From: Mariniphaga anaerophila
Lineage (GTDB): Bacteria > Bacteroidota > Bacteroidia > Bacteroidales > Prolixibacteraceae
DNA: 64,000 bases
Reading direction: 5' to 3'
Assembly (NCBI RefSeq): GCF_900129025.1
Contig: NZ_FQUM01000001.1
Location: 62,001 to 126,000 of the forward strand
The first letter of the stretch is position 1; each line of letters starts with the position of its first letter. Of the stretch, positions 9,332-19,000 are shown one piece after another. A model generated the notes under the pieces. The model was given only the letters and a program-made list of their open reading frames with translations, did not search any database and was not told the origin of the DNA. The position numbers were made by a program, and so were the translations under genes.

Positions 9332-10372
9332 ATGATAAAAGTTGGCGACAGAGTTAAATTTCTGAATGATGTGGGAGGGGGAATCGTTACCGGTTTCCTT
9401 GGAAAAAATATGGTGAAAGTTGAAAATGAAGACGGTTTTGAAGTTCCGTATCCTGTTTCGCAACTGCTAAATGTTGATGCTCCGGAGTTGAATAGAGGCG
9501 GAGTTTCTGTTACACAACCTGTTGAAGAAACGCCAAAAGAAGAACCCGTTCAGCAGAAAGCTCCGAAAGGTAAAATAGTTAAAGGGAAAGAGTCTCCTGA
9601 TTTTTATTTCTGCTTTGTGCCTGAAGATTCAAAAAATCCGTTGGCCGGAGATATAGAATTGCATTTGGTAAACGACAGTAATTTTACCGTGCTGTTCAGG
9701 TACGCCCATGTGAACGAAGGGAGTTACCAAACTGTTTCGCACGGGACGATTGAGCCCAACTCCAAAGAAGAACTTGAGGCGATTGGACAGGCCGATTTTT
9801 CGGAGTTGCCGGAATATAGTTTTCAACTGATCTATTTTCGTGATGGCGAAAAGGATGCCAATGCCCCGATTACAAAGAAATTCAGGGTTAATCCGGTGAA
9901 ATTTTACAAAGAAAAAAGTTTCCGCGCAAACTCTTTCTTTTCTGAAAATGCCCTTGTTTATCAGATTTCTGAGAATATTCTGGACACAGAAATTGATAAG
10001 CTGACAAACGACGATCTGCGAAAAGTGATTAAGGCAAAAGAGAAGAAAGACCCTTCGCCGGTTGTTGCACATAAAAAGCAAGCAGAAATTGTAGAAGTGG
10101 ATTTGCATATCAGCCAGTTAATTGACAATACTACGGGATTGAGTAACCGGGAAATTCTGGATATTCAAATGGAAAAGGTAGAACGTGAAATGCATCTGGC
10201 AATTGAATCGCGGGTAAAACGGATTGTTTTTATTCACGGAGTAGGGCAGGGAGTATTGAAACAGGAAGTTGCAAAGCTTTTGAAGTCGAAATTTTCGAAA
10301 TATAGTTTTCAGGATGCTTCGTTTCAGGAATACGGATACGGTGCAACAATGGTAATTTTGAGAAGAAAGTAG
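9332..10372 (+). CDS. DUF2027 domain protein with C-terminal Smr domain
   Basis: A 346-residue protein without signal peptide. The N-terminus (residues 1-60, VGDRVKFLNDVGGGIVTGFLGKNMV) looks like a small SH3-like fold, then a charged linker rich in E, K and P, the DUF2027 central domain (about 90-235), and an Smr domain from about 255 to the end with the family motif VDLH (His259) and HGVGQGVL. Smr domains are nucleases or nucleic-acid binders related to the MutS2 C-terminus. The whole architecture is known in Bacteroidota but its function is not established. It ends 96 bp before rnpB. Confidence 0.88.
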   Translation: MIKVGDRVKFLNDVGGGIVTGFLGKNMVKVENEDGFEVPYPVSQLLNVDAPELNRGGVSVTQPVEETPKEEPVQQKAPKGKIVKGKESPDFYFCFVPEDSKNPLAGDIELHLVNDSNFTVLFRYAHVNEGSYQTVSHGTIEPNSKEELEAIGQADFSELPEYSFQLIYFRDGEKDANAPITKKFRVNPVKFYKEKSFRANSFFSENALVYQISENILDTEIDKLTNDDLRKVIKAKEKKDPSPVVAHKKQAEIVEVDLHISQLIDNTTGLSNREILDIQMEKVEREMHLAIESRVKRIVFIHGVGQGVLKQEVAKLLKSKFSKYSFQDASFQEYGYGATMVILRRK

Positions 10373-10456
10373 CAGAGTAATTTGCATAAAATCAACTTTC
10401 GGCGGGATTTTTACAACCTGCTTCCACAGTTGATGCTCACAATAATCAAAATCTAT

Positions 10457-10464
10457 TACTTTTG
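10457..10464 (+). promoter_or_regulatory. Bacteroidota-type -7 element for rnpB
   Basis: TACTTTTG, an exact TAnnTTTG match, a few bases before the first base-paired position of RNase P RNA, as expected for a stable RNA promoter. Confidence 0.6.
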
Positions 10465-10468
10465 CACC

Positions 10469-10862
10469 GGCAGGCTGCTTTATCGCTCTTTGCTTTAATG
10501 CAAGGAGAGGAAAGTCCGGGCAACGCAGGGCACCGTGCTTCCTAACGGGAAGATCTTTGAAAAAGGATGGTAGCGTAACAGAAAATAACCACCTCTTTGG
10601 AGGAACGGGTGAAAAGGTGGGGTAAAAGCCCACCGGTGGTTGTGGCAACATAGCCAGCCGTACGCCTCACGGGTTGCAAAGCCAAATATATCCTGATTGC
10701 GCGGCTGTTGCAGCGCAGCGAAGCTGCCCGTTTCGTTCCGGATGCACACCGGATGTCAGGAGGGGTAGGCTGCAGAGATCCCGACAGTGATGTCGGGGCC
10801 AGATAAATGATAAAGAATCCCGGGTTACCCGGGATTACAGAACCCGGCTTACAAGCCTGCCA
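10469..10862 (+). ncRNA. rnpB: RNase P RNA (catalytic RNA of tRNA 5' processing)
   Basis: The RNA has the universal RNase P blocks in order: GAGGAAAGTCCGGGC near 10505, ACAGAAAATAACC near 10577, GGGTGAAAAGGTGGGGTAA near 10606 with GCCCACCGG, and the 3' block AGATAAATGAT followed by ACAGAACCCGGCTTA. The 5' GGCAGGCTGC pairs with 3' AAGCCTGCC to form helix P1, which fixes the ends, and a T run follows directly as terminator. Length of about 394 nt is normal for the bacterial type. Apparent open frames on the opposite strand here are shadows of the RNA structure. Confidence 0.96.
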
Positions 10863-10907
10863 TTTTTTTCTTTTTTCTTATTGGGAGTATTCCAGCTCCG
10901 TAGAATT

Positions 10908-12524
10908 CTATTTTTTGATAATCTTTAGCGGTTTCTGATCATCAATTTTGATGAAATATATACCGGGAGAAAAATTGGAAAAGTGAATTACGGCATTTTT
11001 CGTCTGAAGTGCCGTGCTGAGCAACAAACTTCCCGACGCTGAAAAGACAGATGCAAACGACATCTGTTCGTTACTTTTAATATTTAACTTATTGTTTACA
11101 ATTGTGGGGTATGCTCTAATTTTTTTCCGGTGGTTGTTTAATTCAATTTTGGCGCTTGCGGTTTCATACGTTTTTAAATCCGGCATTTCGTCGAGGGTAA
11201 TAACATAATCATGTGCAAATGTTTTGTTCCAGAATTCAAGTGAATTGTATTTGCTGTCGCGAACAAAATCGCCATACCAAGGCATAAAATAGGACCACGC
11301 AGCTTCATCGGCCACCAGGTTATCTGCATCCGGAAATGAACCACATTCGCTGAGTGCAATCATTTTTGTTTTGCCGTAATCGTCGTTCAATTTGTTAAAC
11401 TCCAGTATTTGCGAACTGTGGTCGCCATCTTTGTAAATATCTCGCCCTATTATATCCACCACATCTTCTCCCGGGTACCAGTCGTAGTCGTTTTGCTGGC
11501 TGGTCCACACCCAAATCAGATTTTTTAGTCCATGATGATTTACCATTCTGTCGTACATCAGCCGGTAAAGCATTTTGCATGGCTCCGGCCCTTTGGCTCC
11601 CCACCAAAACCAACCGCCCGAAGCTTCGTGCAGAGGCCTCCACAAAACAGATACTCCGTCGTTTTGTAGTTTTTTTAGCAACCCCGAAATGTAGTCGATA
11701 TCGGAGAGCAAAGCCTGGTACTCGGGCGAACTCTGATCTGCAATTTTAGATACATCAAAATCGGTATCCTTGGAATAAAATGCTTCTGTGTTGCGAAGCG
11801 GATCGCGCCAGTGCCAGCAAAATGCCGGAATTCCGTTTCTGTTGTAGTAATTTTTTGCGTCAGTAATCGGCTCTTCATCATTGTGCCACGAGTACCCCCG
11901 TCCACAGTGCATAAAGTCAATACCCAACAGCGCTGGTTCTTTGCCTGTATTGGTTTTCAACCAGTTTATTTCGTCCATGCTGCTCAATGTCATCGCGCCC
12001 GAAATAATTTTTTTGCCGTAATTATCGTATAAAAACTGATATAGTCTTGCTGCGTTTTCAGTAGGTTCGGGAGTGACGAGCGTTTTATTAATATTGAACC
12101 GTTCTGATGCATTAATGGACTCCAATTCAATATAATCGATGTTTATCCATCCCCACGATTTCGTAATCCGCGCAGTGTGATTACCGGCTGCTAATTTTAG
12201 ACCGCTGATTACTTTAAGCGAGGAGAACTGGCTGTTTTGTTCGAAAGAAAAGTTGATGCTTTGCCCGTTTATTGAAAATGTATTCGCTTTAAAACCACTG
12301 GGAGAAGCGGCGTGAACGAATATGTCGTAATATGATTCCTCTTCCAAATTGATGGAGAAAGTCAGGTTGCCCTCCTGCTGGGCGACGTAATATCCGCCCG
12401 AAGCGGCACTGCTTGCCACTTTTTTTGCGCCATCTGCCAGGGTTGCATTTTCTGCTTCGAACCGTTGTGCCGAAATTAGGATTGCGCTTAAAATTGCAGA
12501 TAGAATTAAAGTGAAAATTTTCAT
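10908..12524 (-). CDS. GH26 beta-mannanase with N-terminal CBM and T9SS sorting domain
   Basis: A 538-residue secreted enzyme. A signal peptide (about 1-20) is followed by a CBM6/35-like carbohydrate-binding module (about 20-135, RFEAENATLADG opening and WGWINIDYIEL closing), a GH26 catalytic domain (about 150-430) and a T9SS type-A sorting domain (about 468-538, AYPTIVNNKLNI to FSPGIYFIKI). GH26 enzymes cleave beta-1,4-mannan with retention; the acid/base is Glu300 in RPLHEASGGWFWWG and the nucleophile Glu393 in ALSECG. The tail predicts export through T9SS and anchoring at the cell surface. The gene is flanked by rnpB on one side and a decayed rnpB-like segment on the other. Confidence 0.9.
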   Translation of the reverse strand: MKIFTLILSAILSAILISAQRFEAENATLADGAKKVASSAASGGYYVAQQEGNLTFSINLEEESYYDIFVHAASPSGFKANTFSINGQSINFSFEQNSQFSSLKVISGLKLAAGNHTARITKSWGWINIDYIELESINASERFNINKTLVTPEPTENAARLYQFLYDNYGKKIISGAMTLSSMDEINWLKTNTGKEPALLGIDFMHCGRGYSWHNDEEPITDAKNYYNRNGIPAFCWHWRDPLRNTEAFYSKDTDFDVSKIADQSSPEYQALLSDIDYISGLLKKLQNDGVSVLWRPLHEASGGWFWWGAKGPEPCKMLYRLMYDRMVNHHGLKNLIWVWTSQQNDYDWYPGEDVVDIIGRDIYKDGDHSSQILEFNKLNDDYGKTKMIALSECGSFPDADNLVADEAAWSYFMPWYGDFVRDSKYNSLEFWNKTFAHDYVITLDEMPDLKTYETASAKIELNNHRKKIRAYPTIVNNKLNIKSNEQMSFASVFSASGSLLLSTALQTKNAVIHFSNFSPGIYFIKIDDQKPLKIIKK

Positions 12525-12532
12525 AGTCAGGT

Positions 12533-12775
12533 TTATTTAAATGTTGTCAACTTTCTTTTAATATATGGGAGCAAGTTTTTTACCCGAAAAAGCGGCGATG
12601 TTTTCATAATTGACTGTGTGTGTGGAAATTCGAAAATCATGAGACCATTTTGATACGTGTATTTTGTCATCACCTGGCTATCTGAAACTTCTGAAATAGT
12701 CCCGATGAGTATTAACCTGTCGTAAGAACCTAAACAGTCTGTCTCATTCTTTTGTCTCTCAGTTAATCCTTTCAT
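12533..12775 (-). CDS. Small ORF of unknown nature upstream of the GH26 gene
   Basis: An 80-codon frame with an ATG start, ending 8 bases before the GH26 start on the same strand. There is no signal peptide, membrane helix or motif that I recognise. It sits in a decayed, A/T-rich stretch next to an rnpB relic, so it may be a gene remnant or chance frame rather than a working gene; part of it may simply be the leader of the GH26 transcript. Confidence 0.2.
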   Translation of the reverse strand: MKGLTERQKNETDCLGSYDRLILIGTISEVSDSQVMTKYTYQNGLMIFEFPHTQSIMKTSPLFRVKNLLPYIKRKLTTFK

Positions 12776-12819
12776 TTAGTAAAGTTACGTGTTTTTTCTT
12801 TTGGGTTCTGTTCTGTCCA

Positions 12820-12920
12820 AAACAGAAAAGTCGGGGCAATAAAGGACAATGTGTTCCTTAGCGGGAAGATCATCTAAAAAGGAAGAAAACTAAGACAAAA
12901 CAACCACCTTACCATGGTTG
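12820..12920 (+). pseudogene. Degenerate partial copy of RNase P RNA (rnpB relic)
   Basis: The stretch aligns by eye to the 5' half of rnpB (about 10505-10590) with few gaps and roughly 70 percent matches. Shared blocks include AAAGTC-GGGCAA, GTG-TTCC-TAGCGGGAAGATC (GTGCTTCCTAACGGGAAGATC in rnpB), AAAAAGGA and AACCACCT. The catalytic core has decayed: GAAAGTCCGGGC has become GAAAAGTCGGGGC, ACAGAAA is lost, and the GGTGAAA and 3' ACAGA blocks are absent, so it cannot be a working RNase P RNA. It lies on the same strand as rnpB, 2.3 kb away, across the GH26 gene. Confidence 0.6.
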
Positions 12921-13262
12921 GTCCACTCGGGTTTATTTTTTATTTACACGTACGGATAGTTGAGAAAATACTTGCACGGGCAGATAAGCGTACATTAAAA
13001 AAATGTTAGGTTATTTTGACAAAATTTTTGCGTCTTTCTCATCGCTGGAAAAGGAAGAGTCGATCAGACTTAAAGACAAAGCAATAACTTTGAGAAGTAA
13101 ATCATCATCTCAATTCGGGGTGATATATGGTGTGTTGAAAATTATGCCGAAACTATAATTGGGCATCCACTCCATCAGAAATATGAACTGATTTTATTTA
13201 TATAGATCAAGATTGTTAAGAATATGAATTGATCCTTTCCCCTTTATATGCGCAATATTATT

Positions 13263-13270
13263 TACTTTTG
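13263..13270 (+). promoter_or_regulatory. Bacteroidota-type -7 element for the trans-envelope regulator
   Basis: TACTTTTG, an exact TAnnTTTG match, 83 bases before the ATG at 13353, giving a leader of about 75 bases. Confidence 0.45.
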
Positions 13271-13352
13271 GCCGTCTGATATTTGTTAGAGAAATAGGTA
13301 GTATCTACTGTTTATTAATCTGCTGAAAGTCGAATTTTCATGTGTTTTTGAG

Positions 13353-15890
13353 ATGCAAAGAAATATACTATATATCTTATTTCTATTTATTATATGCTCG
13401 TTATCGATAAAAGGTTCCAACAAAAAAGATGTTAATGTTAAGATCGAGTCTGGATTATATTTTTCGTCGCATGCAGTAAGCAAAGAGAAAAGAACAGAAC
13501 TGGATCTTACCCCGGATGATGGACTCCGATTTGATAATCAATGTGAATTGAGTTTTGATATTAAGCTTAGGAAGGAATTTAGAAACTATGGATACATTGT
13601 TCGTATCATCGTGAATGATTCTGTAAATGTAGATTTGATTTCAAATATCTGGGAAAATAAGCCTTATTTGTCTGTGGTTGTAAAACATCATCAAATATTA
13701 AAGTCGATAACTGATGTCCCACTTAATGAATGGAGTAATATATCCATAAAACTGAGTCATGAAAATTCAGAATTGGATTGTTTATTTAATCAGATAAGGC
13801 ATAAAGTATCTGCTCCTATCCCTTCATTAGATGATGTAAAAGTATTTTTTGGAGGTAATAACCATCAGTCTTTTTTCACCACAGATATTGCTACAATGTC
13901 AGTTCGAGATGTAAAAATACGTGATGAAAGGAATAAGGTTATTCGAAACTGGACAATGAAAAAGCATGCTTATAATAGGGTGTTTGATGAGGTTGTTTAT
14001 GCCGGGGCAAAAGTGAAGAATGGAATTTGGCTTTCAGATCAGCATGTTGAGTGGAAGTTGGAGCAAACTTTTCAGATCAGTACAAACAATCCACAAATTA
14101 CATTTGACGAAGAAACCCAAAGAATATTTGTAACGAGAGATGAAAAGATATACACTTATTATTGTAGAACTGGAATTTTAGATTCAACCTATGTTTTGGA
14201 AGGAGTGCCGTATCAAAGTTCTCTTAATAATTTGATATTTAATCCTTTGACTAATAGCCTGCTCTCTTATAATATAGGGCACGATAAGTTGATATATTAC
14301 GATGCAAAAAATAGGGAATGGGACAACAATAATCGTGACGATGACAAGGCTATTTTGCATCATAATAGGATTATTGCAAAGGATAGGAACAAATTAGTGT
14401 TATTTGGGGGATATGAAGAATATAAATATTCGGCCAATCTTTATCAGAGAAGCTTAGATGGAGGTAGTTGGCAGGCTATAGATCTTTCCGGGTCTATTGC
14501 TCCGCGTTATCTTGCCAGCGCAGCTTATCTTGGCAATGGTAAAATTTTAATATTCGGAGGATATGGCAGTGCTACTGGGCGGCAAGAGGAGTTTCCTGTG
14601 AATTATAATGATTTATACAGTATTAATATTGATAGCGGAACAGTAAAAAAATTATGGGATATAGGAGATGGTAAAGAACATCAACTCTACAGTAATTCGA
14701 TGGTTGTAGATAACGAGCAGAATTGTTTCTACACTTTGGCATATAATAGTGGCAGAAATCATACTTATGCACAAATTTGTCGAATGGGAATTGATGTCCC
14801 TAATCCCAAATTGGTTGCAGATTCAATCCCATATATCTTTCATGATACCGAGTCATATATAGATCTGTATTTGGATAAGCAAAAGAAAAAATTATATGCA
14901 ATAACCTCGTCTCAGAAAATATCTACCCCTGATATGTTGTGTTCGCAAATTGCAATTTATTCGCTAAGTTATCCGCCTCTATTGATGTCTGATGTGATAC
15001 AAGAGGAACCAGTAATCCAGACATCACATATTTTTGTTGTATTTGGAATTGCAGCACTGCTTGCTCTAATCGTATTCTTGCTGAATAGAGGAAAGAAGAC
15101 AGGAACTTCGAATCTCGTGTCTTTGGATAGAGAAAAAAGTATATCGTCTAAGAAAAAGCTGCAAATACAAATAAAATTGCTGGGGGGATTTCAAATACTT
15201 GGCATTGATAATAAGGATATTACGGGAATGTTTACACCGATGCAACAAAGTGTTTTTCTTTATATATTGCTTAATACAATTAAGAATGGAAAGGGAGTTA
15301 CTTCATCACAACTAGATAATATATTTTGGCCCGATATGGAAAAAAGGAGTGCTACGAATAATCGTAGCGTGAATATTTATAAGTTGAGAGGAGGGCTGGA
15401 CAAAATTGGAGATATTCAATTGCTTAATACCGGGAGTTATTGGAGTATGAAGATTGGAGAAAGTATTCGTTGCGATTTTAAACTAGCCTTCGATTTGTTG
15501 GAAAAGAATAAAGAAGGAAATTTAATAGATGACGAAGAAATGTCTATGCTCATCGAATTAGGAAACTGGGGAAAATTACTGCCTGATATGGACGATGAAT
15601 GGCTTGATGAATATAAATCCATATACATAGACAGAATGATGGATTATTTTTATTGTTTGTCAGAAAATAGAAAGATTAGAGCAGATTTAAATTTACTGTT
15701 TTCCATTTCGAATGTGATGTATCAGTTAGACGATCTTGACGAAAAAGCTACCGAGCTGATGTGTTATTCTTTATATTATAGTGGGAAAAAGCTTCAGGCT
15801 AAGAAATGTTTTGATACTTTTTGTAATAGCTATACAGCTATAATGAATGCAGAACCCTCAATAAAGTTTGAGAGCATTATAAAAAAATAA
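13353..15890 (+). CDS. Trans-envelope PUL regulator: LamG-like and Kelch-like sensor, TM helix, SARP-type DNA-binding domain
   Basis: An 845-residue one-component regulator. A signal peptide or N-terminal anchor (1-21) is followed by a concanavalin/LamG-like beta-sandwich (about 30-210), then a Kelch-type beta-propeller (about 230-540; blade motifs KLVLFGGYEEY and KILIFGGYGSATGR), one strong membrane helix at about 557-580 (IFVVFGIAALLALIVFLL), and a cytoplasmic part from about 605: a winged-helix domain like those of SARP/OmpR proteins (IQIKLLGGFQILG, FTPMQQSVFLYILL, SSQLDNIFWPD) and a helical BTAD-like tail. The periplasmic part should sense a glycan and the cytoplasmic part activate transcription without a phosphorelay. 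It sits just upstream of susC and presumably controls this PUL. Assignment of the domains is by pattern; the regulatory role is inferred. Confidence 0.8.
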   Translation: MQRNILYILFLFIICSLSIKGSNKKDVNVKIESGLYFSSHAVSKEKRTELDLTPDDGLRFDNQCELSFDIKLRKEFRNYGYIVRIIVNDSVNVDLISNIWENKPYLSVVVKHHQILKSITDVPLNEWSNISIKLSHENSELDCLFNQIRHKVSAPIPSLDDVKVFFGGNNHQSFFTTDIATMSVRDVKIRDERNKVIRNWTMKKHAYNRVFDEVVYAGAKVKNGIWLSDQHVEWKLEQTFQISTNNPQITFDEETQRIFVTRDEKIYTYYCRTGILDSTYVLEGVPYQSSLNNLIFNPLTNSLLSYNIGHDKLIYYDAKNREWDNNNRDDDKAILHHNRIIAKDRNKLVLFGGYEEYKYSANLYQRSLDGGSWQAIDLSGSIAPRYLASAAYLGNGKILIFGGYGSATGRQEEFPVNYNDLYSINIDSGTVKKLWDIGDGKEHQLYSNSMVVDNEQNCFYTLAYNSGRNHTYAQICRMGIDVPNPKLVADSIPYIFHDTESYIDLYLDKQKKKLYAITSSQKISTPDMLCSQIAIYSLSYPPLLMSDVIQEEPVIQTSHIFVVFGIAALLALIVFLLNRGKKTGTSNLVSLDREKSISSKKKLQIQIKLLGGFQILGIDNKDITGMFTPMQQSVFLYILLNTIKNGKGVTSSQLDNIFWPDMEKRSATNNRSVNIYKLRGGLDKIGDIQLLNTGSYWSMKIGESIRCDFKLAFDLLEKNKEGNLIDDEEMSMLIELGNWGKLLPDMDDEWLDEYKSIYIDRMMDYFYCLSENRKIRADLNLLFSISNVMYQLDDLDEKATELMCYSLYYSGKKLQAKKCFDTFCNSYTAIMNAEPSIKFESIIKK

Positions 15891-15907
15891 AATATTTTAT
15901 AGTCGCA

Positions 15908-15940
15908 TATTTTGTTGTATATAAATGTATTATGTTGTAT
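15908..15940 (+). promoter_or_regulatory. Phased direct repeat upstream of susC, candidate regulator binding site
   Basis: Two 13-bp copies, TATTTTGTTGTAT (15908-15920) and TATTATGTTGTAT (15928-15940), differ at one base and start exactly 20 bp apart, about two helical turns. A 7-bp inverted repeat, TCGCATA at 15903-15909 and TATGCGA at 15938-15944, frames the pair. SARP-type activators are known to bind short direct repeats on one face of the helix, so this is a natural operator for the regulator encoded just upstream. A weak -7 match, TATACTTG, lies at 16001-16008. Confidence 0.5.
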
Positions 15941-16079
15941 GCGAAAGAGTGTGTTATGTCATGTTAATATCCCGCTAAACATCTATTAAGCTCTACGCTC
16001 TATACTTGTGTCAAAATTTTGGGAAGAATAATTTTTCTCAGAAAAGAATCAGAAAATAATTTCAAATTAAAATTTGATC

Positions 16080-19000
16080 ATGAAAAAAAAACGGAGGAAA
16101 TCTGAATTCTTGCTGTGGGCAAGAGTCGTGTCAGGTAGAATCTCTTCTCGATTCCTTTTTGCATTACTTATTACATTTTACTCCAGTATATCAATACCTA
16201 TGTATGCTCAGAGTGATGTCCTTTTGAAAGTAGGAGGCAAAATTACGGATGTGAAAGGAGAAGCCATTATCGGAGCTGCTGTATCGGTTGTTGGCAAAGC
16301 AGAAGGTGTAGTATCTGATGTAAATGGATATTATGAGTTGTCTGTTACTAAAGGAGCTAAATTGAATTTTTCTTTTTTGGGATATACATCAAAAACGGTA
16401 GAAGTAAAAGATCAGAAACCGCTTAATGTAATATTAGAAGAAGATATTAAAGAGTTTGACGAAGTAGTGGTTGTTGGATATGGGGCTCAAAAAAAGGAAA
16501 GTTTGAGTGGAGCGATATCTAATCTTAGTGCTGAAAGTATTATATCTACTAAGGCTCCTAGTATTGCACAAACGATACAGGGGAAAGTAGCTGGATTGAG
16601 AATACGACAAGAGACTGGAGAGCCAGGTAAATTTGCTTCTGAAATTACACTTCGAGGATTTTCCGGAGCACCTTTGTTTATTATTGATGGAATAGCAAGT
16701 TCTGATGGCGATGCTTTTCAGCGTCTTAATCCTGACGATATAGAAAGTATATCGTTTTTAAAAGATGCTACTGCTGCTATTTATGGAATGAACTCTGACA
16801 ATGGAGCCATTTTGGTGACCACTAAAAAAGGAGGATTAGGGAAACCGCGTGTTTCTCTTAATTCGTATCTCAGTGTTTCTGCTCCAACGAAAACACCAAG
16901 AATGACTACTGCTGCAGAATATGTGGAATTGATGAATGATGCATCAATGAACACAAGTGGTGTTTTGCACGATTCGAAAGAAGAAATTGAGAAATGGATG
17001 TCGGGAGCTTCAGGCTATGAAAGTACGGATTGGCAAGATGCAATTTTTAATAAATCATCTTTTCAGCAACAGCATGCCTTGTCAATCGAAGGAGGAGCAG
17101 ACAGAGTTAATTATTTTGTTAGTGTTGGTTATGCGGGGGATAATAGTTTTCTGAAAAACAAACAGATGTGTTATGATAAATACACATTTCGGTCCAATAT
17201 CAGCATTAAAATATTGAGTAATTTAACAGCTAATGTAAATTTGGCAGGTAGATACGACAAAACAATAAGTCCTCACGATTCTTTCTTCGAGATATATAAA
17301 CAAACACGCCTTAGTTTGCCTACAGAAACGGTCTATGCCAACGATAACCCTGAATATTTGGGCATAACAAAAGGTGAATTTAACCCCGCTGCTTTAGCCG
17401 ATAGAGATATTGCAGGGAGTAGAGAATTAACTAATAAAAATATACAATCTGTATTTTCTTTGGTTTACAATGTACCATATTTGGAAGGACTGTCGGTGAA
17501 AGGACAACTTGCCTACGATTTCGATAATCAAGTAGATAAAGGTGTTCGAAGGGCTTACAATGCATATACGTATAATATCCTTAAAAATGAATATTCGCCG
17601 GTATCATACCATACCCCATCTTTAATTCAGCGAGGACACATTAATGCCGACAGACTCAATTATATGGCACAAGCAACTTATGACCATACTTTTTCTGAGG
17701 ACCATCAGGTGAAAGCTACTTTCGTGTTCGAGGGAAGGCAAAATAAAAGAGATTGGTTGAATGTTGATCGCAAAAGTAGTTTTCTTACGATCGATGAAAT
17801 AGACTATGGCGACCTAGCAGACCAATGGATGTCGGGATCGTCAGAAGAACAACGTTTTATTTCTTATATCGGTCGTGTAAATTACGCATACAAACAAAAA
17901 TATTTGGCTGAAGTTGCTTATAGGTACGATGGCTCATACCGTTATAAACCAGAAGACAGATGGGCGTTGTTTCCAACAGCATCTTTTGCTTGGAGAGCTT
18001 CCGAAGAGAATTTCATCAAAAATAATTTTGATTTTGTAGATAATTTAAAAATAAGAGCATCAGCCGGGCGTTCGGGACATGATGCAGGAGAGGCATTTCA
18101 GTACATTGCAGGACATAGATTAAAAGAAGGAGGGTATATTTTTAAAGACGGAGTATATACCAATGGAGCTTCAGCACGTCAGATAATCAATCCGAATTTA
18201 ACTTGGATTAAAGCAGATTTATACAATATAGGATTAGACTTTTCTATTTTCAATGGGATAATAGCAACCGAGTTAGATTTTTACCAGAGAGATAGAAAAG
18301 GAGAACTTGCCAAACGCAATGTGTCTCTTCCCAATACATATGGGGCTGATTTAACAGAAGAAAATTTGAATAGTAACCGGACAAGAGGAGTTGAAGTTAC
18401 TTTGACACACAGCAACACGGTACAAGACTTTTATTATAGGGTTTCCGGAAATATTAATATTGCTCGTACGCAAAATCGATATGTCGAAGAAGGAACATAT
18501 ACTTCGAGTTATGATCGATGGAAAAATCAGAATTCGAACAGATACGGAGACTGGATTTGGGGATATCAGACAGAGGGACAATTTCAGGGTATGGAAGAAA
18601 TATATAATGCCCCCATCCAAAATGGAGAATTAGGAAATTCAAAAGAACTTCCGGGAGACTATAAATTTATGGATGTAAATGGAGATGGTATAGTCGATGG
18701 CAGAGATATGATGCCAATATTTTGGAATGAAATTCCAAAGATTCATTATGGAATAAACATGGAAGCTAGTTGGAAGAACTTCGATTTTTATATGTTATGG
18801 CAAGGAGCAGCTCAATATACGGTTCAGTTCGAAGAGTTATATGCTACCATGCTTGGATTTAAAGGAGGAAACACTCCTGCCTACTTTTATGATCGCTGGC
18901 ATCGTGAAGATTTATATGACTTGAACAGTGCGTGGATTCCAGGAAAATATCCAGCAGCGCGATTGGAACAAGATATGGGGATGTTTTATACACGAAATTC

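Larger units (their letters stand above)
12525..13352. other. Decayed spacer at the left edge of the A/T-rich PUL block
   Basis: 828 bp without a gene I can name. It holds the 80-codon minus-strand frame at 12533-12775, the rnpB relic at 12820-12920, a 51-codon plus-strand frame with ATG at 13003 and stop at 13158 (MLGYFDKIFASF start, charged middle; unrecognised) and a promoter match at 13263-13270 for the regulator gene. No integrase, inverted terminal repeats or attachment-site duplication were seen. It looks like accumulated debris at an insertion boundary. Confidence 0.5.

Noticed and set aside
10118-10749. Minus-strand open frames across rnpB
   Set aside because: They run through the highly structured RNase P RNA and have no recognisable protein motif; the RNA explains the sequence.
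13003-13158. 51-codon plus-strand frame as a gene
   Set aside because: It has an ATG but no recognisable motif and lies in decayed sequence; kept only as part of the spacer description.
16074-16079. TTG start for susC
   Set aside because: ATG at 16080 is two codons downstream and directly begins a normal signal peptide.
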